Below are positions 1 to 12,792 of a stretch of 34,073 bases of DNA, piece after piece. The DNA comes from Lunasporangiospora selenospora. Taxonomy: Eukaryota; Mortierellomycota; Mortierellomycetes; Mortierellales; Mortierellaceae. The notes under the pieces are model-generated. The model was given only the letters and a program-made list of their open reading frames with translations, was not told the DNA's origin and searched no databases. Each line of letters opens with the position of its first letter. Position 1 is the stretch's first letter. Both the position numbers and the translations under genes were made by a program. The stretch spans positions 1 through 34,073 of the forward strand of contig JAABOA010000021.1 of assembly GCA_015680635.1 (NCBI GenBank). Reading direction: 5' to 3'.

Positions 1-543
1 TTGATCCAATGAATACGCATCTCACGGATGCGTACATGCATTCGCCTTCTTGCTTCCTCAAGCCATGGTGTTTTCGTTCATAGAGATTTTTTTTTTCTAA
101 AGGGCTAGCTTACCTTATCGAGCGGACCCACAACAGCTGTTTAAGGTATGTGTGATCTGGCGTAAGCGTCTTTTTGCAAGACCCTTGTCCCCTTTTTTTT
201 TCTGTTCGCGGAGATAAGATTTCAGCTTGTTGGAGCGGCGCTCTTTGAGAAGGAACCAGAGCGCTCACAGCCGAAATAATAAAAATAAAATTAACCCTCT
301 CAGATCTTTACAATGCTAGCGAATTGTATTAAATTTTTTTCTGGGGAGAGGATGAAAGAGAGAAGGGGTATGTAGGATGGATGGGCGGGAAGAGAGATTG
401 AGAGACTACTGTCCAAGGAAGAAAAAAAAACAAAAACAGAAAAGGTCTATGAATATATTACAACCTGAACCGGGGAAGAAAGAAGGATGGGTAAACTACT
501 CCGTCTATGCGTCTTGTTGGTCCTTTTGTGGTGGCATGACGAT
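1..543. other. 3' flank of the GDP-mannose dehydratase gene; no gene seen
   Basis: This stretch lies downstream of the minus-strand dehydratase and should hold its 3' untranslated region and terminator. It is rich in A/T runs. I see no open frame with recognisable protein content on either strand. A perfect 8-bp stem with a 5-nt loop sits at 14-34, and nothing else in the stretch is structured. Confidence 0.5.
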
Positions 544-2182
<1,639 letters not shown>

Positions 2183-3563
2183 CCACGGATGAAAGAATGG
2201 GCCATCAAGATCAGATGGACGGCCCGACACGACCAGACCAGACCCACAGGCAGACGAGCAGGCGAGACCCGGTCTGGCAGGGCTGCTCTCTCTCTTTTTC
2301 TCCCCGCCAGAGCTGTGGCTCTCAGCCCGCAATTAGCCCCTGGCCCGCTAACCAATCCAGCGTAGAGAAGCGAGCCACTCCTCTCCAACCCTCCCAGTCG
2401 TACCTCTCTCCAAATGGAACTGGGTGTGAGAACGGCCAACGGCCTCCCTCCGCACTCTAATCTTGCAGAAATGCCTTTGCTTGTATCCAAACAGGGAAAA
2501 AGGACACATGGTAATGGGCCATCTGTTGCGGTTAAATATACATTTAGAGTGCATTCAAAACGAGTCCAGGGCGACAAGCACCATACACTACCATACCAAC
2601 CTACCCATTCGCCAATGCTACAAACACTTCTCCGTCAAAAAGATCACGATACCAGTCTGCTATGACCGTCAATAGGCTGAACGATTAGAACACGCTCACA
2701 TGTCTTCTTCTCGCGTAATGTCCCTCATTCTTCATCATTCTATCTCAATGGTCAATAGACTTGAATCAAGATGGAGTAACTGGGGCTGTGCGTTGTGCAA
2801 CAGACACTGTGGCACTGTTAGGCTATCTTCGCGTGGCGGAATCACTTTTATTTTTTGTCCACCCTTCGGTCCTGACTCTTGAAAAAGAGAGCAAGTCTGC
2901 CATGATCTCGAGGTTTTCACATCCTACTGTTCTCTTTTCTTTTCTTTTTGTCAATCTTAACCCCAATCGCACTAAGGACCTTCTCTCCCCAAACGACATT
3001 ACCCTTTTTACTTTCTCTCTCCTAGGACTGCCTAAATTGCGACCATCTCTATTATTAAACCTAAAGTATAGGAAAGCGAAGGGAAATGAGAGCACCCGGG
3101 CAGTTTTTATCTTTTGCAGGACGCAGGTGCGCTTATCTTCTCCCACAATACGCGCACTCAAAAAAAGAGACACTCAGAACTCGAATGAGAGGAGAGGTGT
3201 AAGAGAGCCGACCAACTACTGGTCCCTGTTTTTTCTCCAAAACTGGCATGGCTTGTCTTAGAAGGGTAGGAGGGAGAGGACGGGCGGATACTCAGACGCC
3301 TTTCTCCTCCTCGATGGACCTACTCGAGGCAAGTTACCCTCTGTTCTCTCGGATCCTGAACTAACTATGCGGGGTAGTATTGTAGAGCAGAAAGGCATTG
3401 AGTATCACCCCAATGTTGATTTCAAATATCGGACGAGATCGATCCATTGTAAATGGCTTAATTGAACGAGGTGTTGTTAGCAGAAGAGTAGCCGGGTTGC
3501 TGCGATCTGCCGAGACTATGCCCATCGTTCCATTGGTATGTTCGAAAAAACAGTACTTCTCTT

Positions 3564-3600
<37 letters not shown>

Positions 3601-4544
3601 TTTTCCTTAGTGCTTTCGAAGGAGTACCATACTTGTTGATTCAAACTGGCGTTTACAGATTAACGCTCTGTCTGCCCTGCTGGTGGTTCTTGATGTGGCA
3701 GCAATTGGTAGGCTTGAGAGCATGTGAGCGCCTGCTCTGCTACACTTCTATCATAGTTGAGGTTGGCCATCACTTTAGCCCCATTTTGTAATAACTCGAG
3801 ATCATTTCGAAAATCTCTAGTCCCATAAGCGCCATTCGCACATCTCAAATATTTGCAGCAGCCATCGTCTTCCTTGCAGCCCCGAACAAATATCTGCGTC
3901 CACTTTGTTCATTCCCACCGATGTGAATACAGTTGGTGGAAAATAGCAATGTGAAGGAAACGACATTATCGAAGTGCCAGTATTTGACAAGACAAGCGCA
4001 GGGAAAATAGAAAGATATATTAAGCAATGGTGGTTCTTAATACCAGAGCAATGGGTACTTCTTACCACAGCAGAGGAGAACGAAAAACAGCTTTAGTAAA
4101 GTGCATAATGAAATGAGGATAGGTAGTTTTGTGGAGAATAGGAATGGTTTGAAAACAATGAAGGATTCAATAATGAGGGGGCAGTTCGTTTGTGTCGTTG
4201 TGAGTCGCTTAGAGGAGCATTTATTGTAGCAAAAGGACAACAACTAAAGGTTCAAATCGGCCGAGATTTGTGCTAATTAAAAAAGAAACAGTTCTCCAGG
4301 TTCAAGGGGCATGAGAAGGGTCAATAAACAAGGAAGAACAAATTGGGGAAAGTCCAAGGGTGAAGATTTGGGAGGAGAAGAGAAAGAAACTTTGGGAGAT
4401 CGGATTAGTGGCAGTCAAGCGCCAATCGCAACCTTTGTCCTTCCATTATCAAAGGCAATAATGGCAACGGAAATCAAGGCAAGGAAGGAACAGGACACAC
4501 CAAAATGTTATGAGATCCTGGGAAAGAAGAAAGAATAGGAAGGA
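2183..4544. other. Gene-poor stretch upstream of the GDP-mannose dehydratase
   Basis: No confident gene lies here. Several open frames of 60-165 codons exist (for example 2761-3261 plus and 2080-2577 minus), but they overlap each other on both strands and match nothing I recognise. One minus-strand frame, open from about 3914 to a TAA at 3660, has a coding-like composition (Asp, Asn, Glu, Arg) and an AG before it that could be a splice acceptor. It could be the last exon of an undetected gene, but I cannot name it. A (TC)n microsatellite interrupts the region at 3567-3597. Confidence 0.45.
3567..3597. repeat. (TC)n microsatellite
   Basis: About fifteen uninterrupted TC dinucleotides make a pure pyrimidine tract on the plus strand. 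It encodes a spurious Ser-Leu repeat in two frames. It is not inside any supported gene. Confidence 0.9.
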
Positions 4545-5665
4545 TCAGGAGTTGCTGTTAAGCCCCGCGCGATCATTCCTATCTTCCAACTGGTTCAATT
4601 TCTCGGCGATGGTTCTAACCTTCGACTTTACCTCTTTGTCCATCTGCCCCGCCTTCACCTTCTCATCTCGCTTATTTTGTCATCGACTGTGGTGCGTAAT
4701 TCCTTTGCCAAGCGCGGATAACGTGCTTATCGTTAACCAGATCACCGAGCGGCCAATCGTTGATGAAAAAATCATAAATTGTGCGAACTCCATCCAGGAC
4801 AACATAGACCAGACCTGAGGCGAACACTATGTGCTAGTGTATGGCGGCCCTACAAGAGTCCATGGATTGGTGATAATCTTTCTCTCTTGTCCACCCTTTT
4901 TTGCAAGATGTTTTTCGAGTGGAAAATGGCTACCAATCCAATGGTCCTTCTGACTAAGCCGCTGGCAACATCTTCGCTTAACTTGCACATGACTCCCGCC
5001 CCGGTTTTCAGCCACAGAACAATCAACAATCCTGTATCCACCTTGAATTCTTCACGTTTACCTTGATCTCGAGTTATGCCAGCGTAATTGTGTGCAATGC
5101 TGCACCACCAGTCACTAGGTAAACAGTGCAACATCTTGTAGTTATTTTTCGACATGTACGATAGCAAATGGGTGGCGTCGTCGGGAATATATTTGGGCGC
5201 GCGGTATATATCCAAGGATACGCTGGCTATAGCAGGATTGGTTTTTCTGGCGCTTTCTTCTATACCGCCAGAAGTACCTACCCAAGAGAAATAAAATACA
5301 AACAGAAAGCAAGCAGTGGCGAACGCCTAAAAAAAGTGTTGTGCACGTTTTGACAAAAAAAAAAAAAAGCTCTGAAGCAAACAACTCCAAGCGAGAGAAA
5401 AATGATAGTTGAGCACGACATTTAAACGTCCAAAGCAGGTCACTCCATTCACAGATCGTACGTGATTTCACTGTACGAAGAAAGAGTCCCCAGACCATGT
5501 CAACAAGAGGACCCAGAAAGTGGGAGACGGACACATTAGTCCATGACTTTTTGCCCTTTTTTTATTATTACTATTATTATTTCACTGCACCCATGTCCCT
5601 TGATACTTGATGTGCGGATTAGTAGCGTTGGACCCTGTCATCCTTTTGAACTGACTGTCCCATAC
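4545..5665 (-). CDS. Candidate membrane/coiled-coil protein gene, model unresolved and possibly decayed
   Basis: I do not recognise this protein. The clearest part is an open frame from 5326 down to 5062. It begins after a TTTTTTTAG acceptor and encodes a hydrophobic segment (FATACFLFVFYFSWVG) followed by a hydrophilic domain, and it ends at a good donor, CAAG|GTAAAC. The phase fits an acceptor at 4815, after which GLVYVVLDGVRTIYDFF continues. From about 4725 the reading frame shifts twice by what look like missing bases, and a Lys/Glu-rich coiled coil (DKEVKSKVRTIAEKLNQLE) runs to a TGA at 4545. A possible upstream exon, 5665-5591, fits in phase but uses a weak donor. The opposite strand reads Ser/Leu/Phe-rich, which favours the minus strand as coding. 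The frame also stays open past 5062 to 4850, so the splice choice is uncertain. It could be a pseudogene or a gene with sequencing errors. Confidence 0.3.
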
Positions 5666-6735
5666 CTGTTTAAGTCGTGCGCAGTTCAATGACTGCTTAG
5701 TAAAAGAACTCCTTTCGTATCAGTAATCCAATTCTTATTTGTAATATTCGTTTCTCTTTCAGGTTTACCCTCTCTCACCGCAGTGCCTCCATGCAAGAGT
5801 GAGGGGAGAGAGAAGGCGCTTTTGGGCAGTGATGGAGAAAATAAAGAGGAGGAGCATGTGGTATCTAGGCTTTAGCATTGAACAAAGGTGATCCTAAAGC
5901 CTCTTTCATGTGTGTAGGAGTCTAGTGGCAGTTACCAAATCAAACTTGCGGAAAGTCATAACAGAGGCAAAGGAAAGATTAGTCTGGAGACAAGTCTACC
6001 CCCCATCCAACAGGCAGAGTCCATGCTCAATTGTGTGGAGAAATGCAGTCCTGCTTGATCAGGACCCCCTCCCAGGTCCACCTCCGTCATTAATAATATG
6101 TGGAGCTCACGATAGCACCATGAACTAAATAACAAAGAGATCGAGGTGTCCGTTGGTTAGAGTGTGGCAAAAGGAAGAAACCATACTAGCTGTAGTTTTC
6201 TTCTATTCGATTTTTGTTTTTCTTGTGCAGAAAGAGAGGAATGTGAGTTTAATGATAGGAATGTGGCTATAGGAATGTCCTAATTGTTGGATTAGAGGAA
6301 TGTTACACGCAAGGACATCGTAAGAATTGATAATACTAGACGAGTCTGAAGGAACAGAGAGGGGGAAGGGGTTTTTTTGGGACTTCAATGAATCTTTACT
6401 CTCTTCTCGGTCTCCTAAAAGTAGTGCTACTTCAACGCTGTCCAAATAGTTCGGTTTGAGCGATGGATTAAAGACTAGAATAGTGTGAAAGGGTAACAAG
6501 CCCAGGTGGGCACACTATGATTACATTCTGTGATCAACAGCGTGAGGATGGAAATCAAACTATGGTACAAAGTCTGTGAATTGGAAAAAATAATAATAAC
6601 AGAGTGGGGAGGTGGTGTATTATAGTACAGTTGGGCCAAGTAAAGGCTTGAGAAGAGAAGAAGAAAGGATGCGCAATACAAATACAGTACGGAGATCATG
6701 CATGAGCCCGGAAGACTCGCGCATACGATTCCCTT
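5666..6735. other. Intergenic stretch between the unresolved gene and the WOPR regulator
   Basis: No open frame here resembles a protein. A minus-strand ATG near 5856 followed by a hydrophobic leader and a GTGAGA donor could be a first exon for the gene at 4545-5665. However, its phase (1) does not match the frame of the next candidate exon, so I do not include it. The part next to 6735 should be the 3' untranslated region of the WOPR gene. Confidence 0.4.
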
Positions 6736-8306
6736 TTAGAGTCGCAACATGGACGACAATGCACGCAGTTGACGATCGTCTTCAACCCATCGAGCCCGAC
6801 TGGCTGCCTCTCGCGAGACATCTCTTGGCTCAGGCTTTGGCAGGAGCATCGTATCTGCAGCAAGATTTGCAAGGACCGAAAGAGAGTCCTGCTCGTGTGG
6901 TGCAGACGATGGTGAAAGTGGAGTGGTATTGCTGAGGGGAGAAAGGTAAGCGTCGACTCCTGTATCGAGAACCGTCTTGTGATCAAAGCTACGCGCAAGC
7001 AGGGGCAGTTCACGACCGGACGGCATTGAAGAATGATGAAGAGCTGTCATCATCTCGATATTAGCGAGCCCTTCACCCAAAGAGTCGGGCGTGACAGCAT
7101 CAACCAGGGGTGGCTCGTCATCCGAGGCCCAGGAGGTAGTGGGGGAATAGGCATTGGATGGTGGGGTGAACGAGGAGGTCGTGGCCGAGGAAGGGCTTGG
7201 GACCCTGTACTGTCTGTCCAGAGGCGCCGAATAGGGTGAAGAGGTCGCCGATGTAGAGCTGTAATTGCTAGATTGAGGAGCGGCAAAAGGAGCCATATTA
7301 TGGCTGTTGGATCTAGATCTGGAAGGACCGTGTCTGTAATCAGCCTGAATTGGAGAGTATCTGTGGTGGTGGTAATGGCTCAATGAGGCCGAGCCTGAGT
7401 TAGAGCGGCGGTGTGAGACCACAGAGGTGTCCTGGCTATTGCTGCTGCTGTTCAGGAACGAACGATGGTGGGGACGCTGTCTCGAGCGTCCCGTAGGCGA
7501 GGAACCTCCCGCATGAGTGCCTGTGTGGTGGGACTCGGACGAGGTTGAGGTCTCGGGATAAATGCCCTTGGGGATGACGACGCCTTCGAACTGCATATCC
7601 TTTGATGGGGTTTCGTACAGTCTTCCGGAGCTGACGTCTTCTGCTGTATAGTAAGAGATGAGATGCAGCTTCTTGTTGTCCGAAGTCGTAATGCTGAACG
7701 ACTGCTTGAGGAGACCATCAGCGCGATAGACACTCTTACCGCTTGGACCAGTCTGAGTGTCATCCACTTCACGATAGGTCAAGAACGAGCCAGTAACTCT
7801 GCTGGGCGACCAACTCTTGCCATCCGTCCATCGGCGCATGCCAGCCTCGCGCTCGTCAAAGCAGTAGACGGAGCCCGATCTTACGGCCTGGCGCTCGATG
7901 TCAGAGAGACGGCGATGAACCCTAGAGATGATGCCAACATGACAGGCTGCAGCAAGCCAAAGAAGTCAAGGTCCAGAGACAAGCGGTTAGGATCCAATTG
8001 AGTCAACCTTGCACCCTTTCCCCTGGGCATATATATTTTGTCAATCGGAGAACTGCGCGATCGCGAGAAGACCAAGAGGAAGAAGTGGGGGACACGATTT
8101 ATCGCCAATCTTGGCCATAGATGCATGGTTGGTCACCCCTTCCTCCCCCTTTGGACTCTTGCCCGCATCCCAACAAAGTGCCTTCTATTCTAGTGCCGAC
8201 TGAAATTTAGGTACTTGGACTTGCCTTCAAAGATGAGTAGTGCGTCGTGGGGGGTCTTGATAAGACCAAAATAAGTCTCCATATTGTGGTCCATGTCGCG
8301 ATCCAT
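6736..8306 (-). CDS. WOPR-domain (Gti1/Pac2 family) transcriptional regulator
   Basis: WOPR proteins (Wor1, Ryp1, Sge1, Pac2, Gti1) are fungus-specific nuclear DNA-binding regulators of morphological switching, sporulation and virulence traits. Two exons, 8306-8225 and 7946-6736, give 430 residues. They are joined by a 278-nt intron with a GC donor (G|GCAAGT) and a CAG acceptor. Splicing recreates the family signature across the junction: ETYFGLIKTPHDALLIFE, then ACHVGIISRVHRRLSDIERQ. The second half of the first WOPR block follows (SGSVYCFDE, then RRWTDGKSWSPSRVTGSFL and YRE). The second WOPR block ends near FEGVVIPKGIYPE, about residue 170. The remainder is Ser/Pro/His-rich and probably disordered, as is usual for the family. 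The start is the ATG at 8306, because a stop lies just upstream in frame. The gene cannot be assigned to one named paralogue from sequence alone. Confidence 0.93.
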
Positions 8307-8548
8307 TATGGAATCGAAGGACTTGTTGTGGAAGTATTGTTATTTTTTAGGAGACAGTGCTGGCACTGCAGTGTTGGGCTGAAGCCTTGGATTGGGCCAG
8401 GGGAGGTTGCGAAGAGCGATTTGAGATCGAGAGGGCAGAGAAATAGGGAGAGAAGGGCTCTTGATTGAGGTTGCTGGAGTGGTGCTGTCGAGTGGCTCTG
8501 ACGGGGAGGGGAGGCAAGTGTTGTCGGATAAGGTAGGAACGAGTTGAG

Positions 8549-8604
<56 letters not shown>
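8549..8604. repeat. (GAAA)n-(GA)n tract in the leader of the WOPR gene
   Basis: About five GAAA units run into about seventeen GA units on the plus strand. This means a pure CT tract on the sense strand of the WOPR gene. It lies between that gene's TATA-like element and its ATG, so it is probably transcribed as part of a long pyrimidine-rich 5' leader. Confidence 0.85.
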
Positions 8605-8607
<3 letters not shown>

Positions 8608-8804
8608 GTGTGATTGAGAGAGAGTAGGTAGAATGGGCGAGGAGTAGAGTGGAGTGGATAAAGGAAGAGAGTCAAAGAGGAGTGAGAGGAGAGACAACAA
8701 TAGCAAAAATGAAAGAGAGGATGGTCCAGATCCGGTGAGAGAAAAATGAGCTTTAGGTGTGAGAGTTGGGGAGAAGGGGGTAGCGGGGTGGGCGGCGCTT
8801 TGGT

Positions 8805-8811
8805 TTTTATA
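8805..8811 (-). promoter_or_regulatory. Probable TATA box of the WOPR gene
   Basis: The minus strand reads TATAAAA, about 500 bp before the ATG at 8306. If it is used, the leader would be roughly 470 nt and would contain the CT tract at 8549-8604. No nearer TATA element is visible. The assignment rests on position and sequence only. Confidence 0.45.
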
Positions 8812-11800
8812 GGAGGGAGGGAATTGGTCTTGCTATTGAGAACAATTCAAAAGGGTAAACAGAATTAAGTTGTCGTCTTGCTTCGTCATCTCCTCTCTCT
8901 CCATCCCAATCCAAACCCGTCGTTTGCGTCCTTCTTTCTCGTTCTCTCTCTCCCTATTCATCCAGCCATAAAGGCCAGGCCAGCCAACGAGCCTACCAAC
9001 AATTAGAAATCATTCATCAGCAAGCCACCGTGGATAAAATGTCTGCCGGGCACTGGAGATTAGGCTTCAGTCATCTTGCGGGGCCCTCTCCCCCCTTCCG
9101 GAGCCCAATTACGGAGACGCGCGTGTAGCCACTGGCCCACTGATGAGGAATGAACGGATGAGTCTCACCTGAAAGGATTTTTTCCTTGTTTTCCACTCTG
9201 TAGTAGCTTCTCTCTCTTCTCTCTGCTCTTTTGGCGACCATCAAATACCGTTGACGCATGCTCCGACACATGCCAGAATATCACTCTTTTCTTGGCCGAT
9301 CACATCTCGCTGTCGCATCCTAACCGACGACCGGAACAGTCTACAGCTTGCTGTTACCTCAGGGCTCAAGATCAAGGATGGTACCAGCTAGACATGGCAT
9401 ACTCCTCTCAAGGCTAGAAACTCACGGGGCCCAGCTGGCTATGTCTGCAAAGACAAATGAGTGGGGAATAAGTAAGAGAGGAGCAAGGAGTGAGCAGGGT
9501 TGGGGAGAGCACACACAAAGTGCCGCATGGCGTAGGATTCGGACGGCACAACTTGATGGACTTTATCCAGCAGCACAGTGTGGACTTGTTTGGGCCCTCT
9601 GGCAATATATTCTTCCTTCAGTGAACAGGCAGACAGGGAGTGTGTTTGGGTTGGAAAAAGATCGCGGCCTGTGCCGGTCCGTTGACCTTAAATTTGAATA
9701 GAGCACGCAGATACACAAACACACGCACACAATAAAAGTGAAAAGGAGAGCAGACTCCGGTAGAGCACGAGCAATCAGACAACAAACAGGCGAAAGACAG
9801 GAACCAAAGGAGACAAAGTCCCACGCTGCTCTCCTTCGGCGATACTCTCACCCTCTTTCCATAACAGCTCGTCGGCATACCCTGATTCCGGGCCCATGTT
9901 CTTGCGAAGGGAAAGCTAGAAGTATGGCTGTTGTCGTCTGGCCCCGGCCGTCCGTTTGTTCTGACCAACCACTTGGACAAGGCATACTGACCTCCGGACC
10001 CTTTTCGAATCATTCCCGCGACAGCCCTGTCTCCTCCGCGACTCGCCCCCGTAGGTCATTCCCTAGACCACCATCACCCTGTCGACCCCCTGACATTGCT
10101 ACAACATTGTTCCTCAACCTCTCGCCTGCGTCTTTCTCCCGTTCTCCCGTTTCTTGACCGTCGTCGTTTATGGAACAGAGTCATGCAATAGAGGAACAGT
10201 GTCGTGGAAGGACAACCCTATAGGAGTTGTAGCGAAACCTCGTAGAACGTCCGAGTCATCAAGTCAGCGAGATTAGAGACTAGATCGTGTGTGTGTGTGG
10301 GAGAGAGATAGAGAAAGAGAGTAGAAGAGCTTCGATATCATACTACAAAGAGTTTTCCCCCTCGCTCCTCATTCTCATTCTGTTGTTTGCAAATGCCCCC
10401 CTCTTTCTCTCACTTAATTCACGTTCCTGCTTCTCCTTCTGGGTAGAAACCCCTTTGATTCACTTCATGCTTTGTTTGCGAGTCCGCACTCTATTCAGAT
10501 GCGTTATTTTCTGAATAGGTGACATCTTTTTCCGAGATGCGGTGCCGCCCATTCGCCTCCGCCACACAAGCTTTCTTTTGTCCGCTCTATTCTATCAATA
10601 CATGCCCACCAGGAAAAGTGCTCCTGTCCTCGTTCTCATCTCTCTCCAGCTGCAACGAGCCACGGACTAGGTTATCATATTGCCTCTTGGGTCATAAAAA
10701 ATCACCAGTTGGGGACAAGGCAATGAGACGAAAGTAAAGGGGTGAGGAGACCGATCGAGGACCCTTCTCCATTTCTCTCCTCCCCACATATGATTGTTTT
10801 TACCCTGGCTATTTTTTATCTCGCGCCATTTGATCTTCGAGACAGTTTCTGCTTCTCAACACTCTTTCTTGAATAAGCAACTACAACAGCCTGCATCTCG
10901 ACTCTAGTTTGTTCCAGGGCTTTCCTTTGGTAGTCCAAGTATCAGACGCTCCATCCTATTATTGATCTTCACTCCCTACGGCACCTTTATGAAGTAGCTT
11001 CCATAGATTACGCCGGCTCGCTTCAGCCGAGAGACATTGCAATGGAATAGAGGGGATGATGGAGCCTCGGCTTTGAAAGAATGTCGAGACTGTCAATGAT
11101 GTGCTAGACATCAGCCAACATATCCTGTTCTTGGACAACAAACCGGAGGGACAAGTGGTGCGATCGTCCATGGCCACTATTGGCGAGTAAGGAATGGATA
11201 TGGAAAGGCAGGGACGGATAAGGAGAGAGGGAGAGCAAGCGCAGCTGTCGCTCGCCATCGAAGGGTAACAATTTCGGCCTTGCCCAAGGAGGATCAATAA
11301 GAATAAAGAGTCATTGAATGCCCGGCCATTGCGAGATTTTCAGGGCCGACCCGTCTGTCTGTAAAAAACCAAAAAGAAAAAAAAATATGACGCGGCTAAT
11401 ATACTCCAGGACACGATCCTGGTCAAGCCAGATCGGATCGGCACAACACAATCAATCCAGAGGTACGCGCATTTACTGTGAGGCCGAGCACCCGTTGGGT
11501 ATTGCCCTCTCTTTTCTATTTCCACCGCTGCAATCACCGTTATTGCTATCAAGGCTCCAAACCATCATCTTCTCGGCTGGATGAACAGGTAAATCCCCTC
11601 TCTGACAATGACAAGAAAAAAAAATGCGATCGCCCTCTATATTCAACAAATGAAGGGTGTTTTTTTTCTGCCAGGAGTCCAGTTTCGAGATAGTAGCCAA
11701 TGTCTAGTCTTTGCTAGTCTGCGCAAGGTATCGTCTTCTTTCTCCCCGCAGCGGAGGCTTCTCCCCGAAAACAAGCCCAATTTCCTGTTTCTCTCGCTCA

Positions 11801-12407
11801 CGACTGAGTAATCCCCCTTTCCCTCTCTAGCACAGCTGTAATTATAGAATGAGTTTCGCTTTCATTAGATAGTGAGGGGGAAAAGAGGGAGTTCTTTTTT
11901 GCGGCTGCTTAGATTCCGAATAGGTTCTGTTACTTGGATAACCTTGCGCTATCTAAGAGTGTACGTACAGAAAAAAAAAGAATAGACAAGGGATCTCCCA
12001 GGGAAACGGCAAGAGCGAAAAAAAGAGGGATCCCTGGGTCGGACGATTTTTTTTTGTGACCTAAATCTCTTCCTCGCTCGCGTGCCCGTTCCTTCCCTCC
12101 TATTCTCGACCTCGTCTTTGCACCCAGACCAGTATTCTCCGAATATCTACTCTCATTATCAATCCTTCTGTTGGAGAGTTAGATGACTGCGAGAAACCCG
12201 TTTTTTATTTTTTTATTTTCCTTGCTAGTGTTGTTGTTAGTGGTGGTGTTGGTGGTGTTGTGCGCAAGCCCTGTTCTCTCTTTCTCTGTGTCTTGACCCC
12301 GCTGTTCAATGAGAGGTCGAGGTGACACGGACGTCGATTGAATTGGATAAAGTTACGACTCGTGTCGGACCTGAAATCCTCGAAATACTCTTGACAAAGA
12401 ATTGGAA

Positions 12408-12417
12408 NNNNNNNNNN
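12408..12417. other. Assembly gap (10 N)
   Basis: Ten ambiguous bases are followed directly by an A run. The round number suggests a placeholder gap of unknown true length, so any reading frame crossing it is unreliable. Confidence 0.95.
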
Positions 12418-12607
12418 AAAAAAAAAGGTCATCCCCCAAGCAGTGGAAAAGAGGATCTGACCAAACAACAGCAACACAGAGGTCGGACTGTCAGCACCCA
12501 AAAGAGATTGAGAGAACAGGGGTAAAGTGACCCTGCAAGGTACATTCTTGCATGGCACGTCAAACAGAGGGAGTTTTCTCCACTCGCTACAGTGGCTCCA
12601 ACCATCC

Positions 12608-12622
12608 TTTTTTTTTTTTTTT
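12608..12622. repeat. Poly-T run of 15
   Basis: A homopolymer of 15 T lies in the gene-poor region, about 150 bp left of a longer A run. There are no flanking target-site duplications or element-like sequence, so a retroposed tail is not supported. Confidence 0.85.
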
Positions 12623-12769
12623 GCATGACTCAAAAGGGATCCCGCGTCCCAAACATTCGGAAGCAAAAAGGTAAAAAGAAGATGAGGCCAAAAAAAAATA
12701 GAGGGAGATAAGGGAATAAAGGAGCGTTTGTTGTCAACATCTTTGCGCAGTTCCAGAAGAGGAGAATGC

Positions 12770-12792
12770 AAAAAAAAAAAAAAAAAAAAAAA
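12770..12792. repeat. Poly-A run of 23
   Basis: A homopolymer of 23 A on the plus strand is the longest in the window. It could be a retroposon tail, but I see no recognisable element upstream. Its length in the assembly may be inexact. Confidence 0.85.

Noticed and set aside
4245-4265. GGTTCAAATC, resembling a tRNA B box
   Set aside because: The flanking bases do not pair as a T stem, and there is no A box or acceptor stem at the right distance.
8347-8706. Open frames with Ser-Leu repeats opposite the WOPR leader
   Set aside because: They are translations of the (GA)n/(CT)n tract. The first supported WOPR exon starts at 8306 with an in-frame stop just upstream.
9348-10157. Three overlapping open frames of 117-139 codons on both strands
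   Set aside because: They overlap one another, have no recognisable domain, and their composition follows local CT/GA bias.
11997-12038. Inverted repeat CCCAGGGA/TCCCTGGG
   Set aside because: The 8-bp arms are separated by 26 bp with no target duplication or element between them, so chance is sufficient.
12608-12792. Poly-T and poly-A runs flanking about 150 bp as a possible mobile element
   Set aside because: The sequence between shows no repeat, target-site duplication or protein signature.
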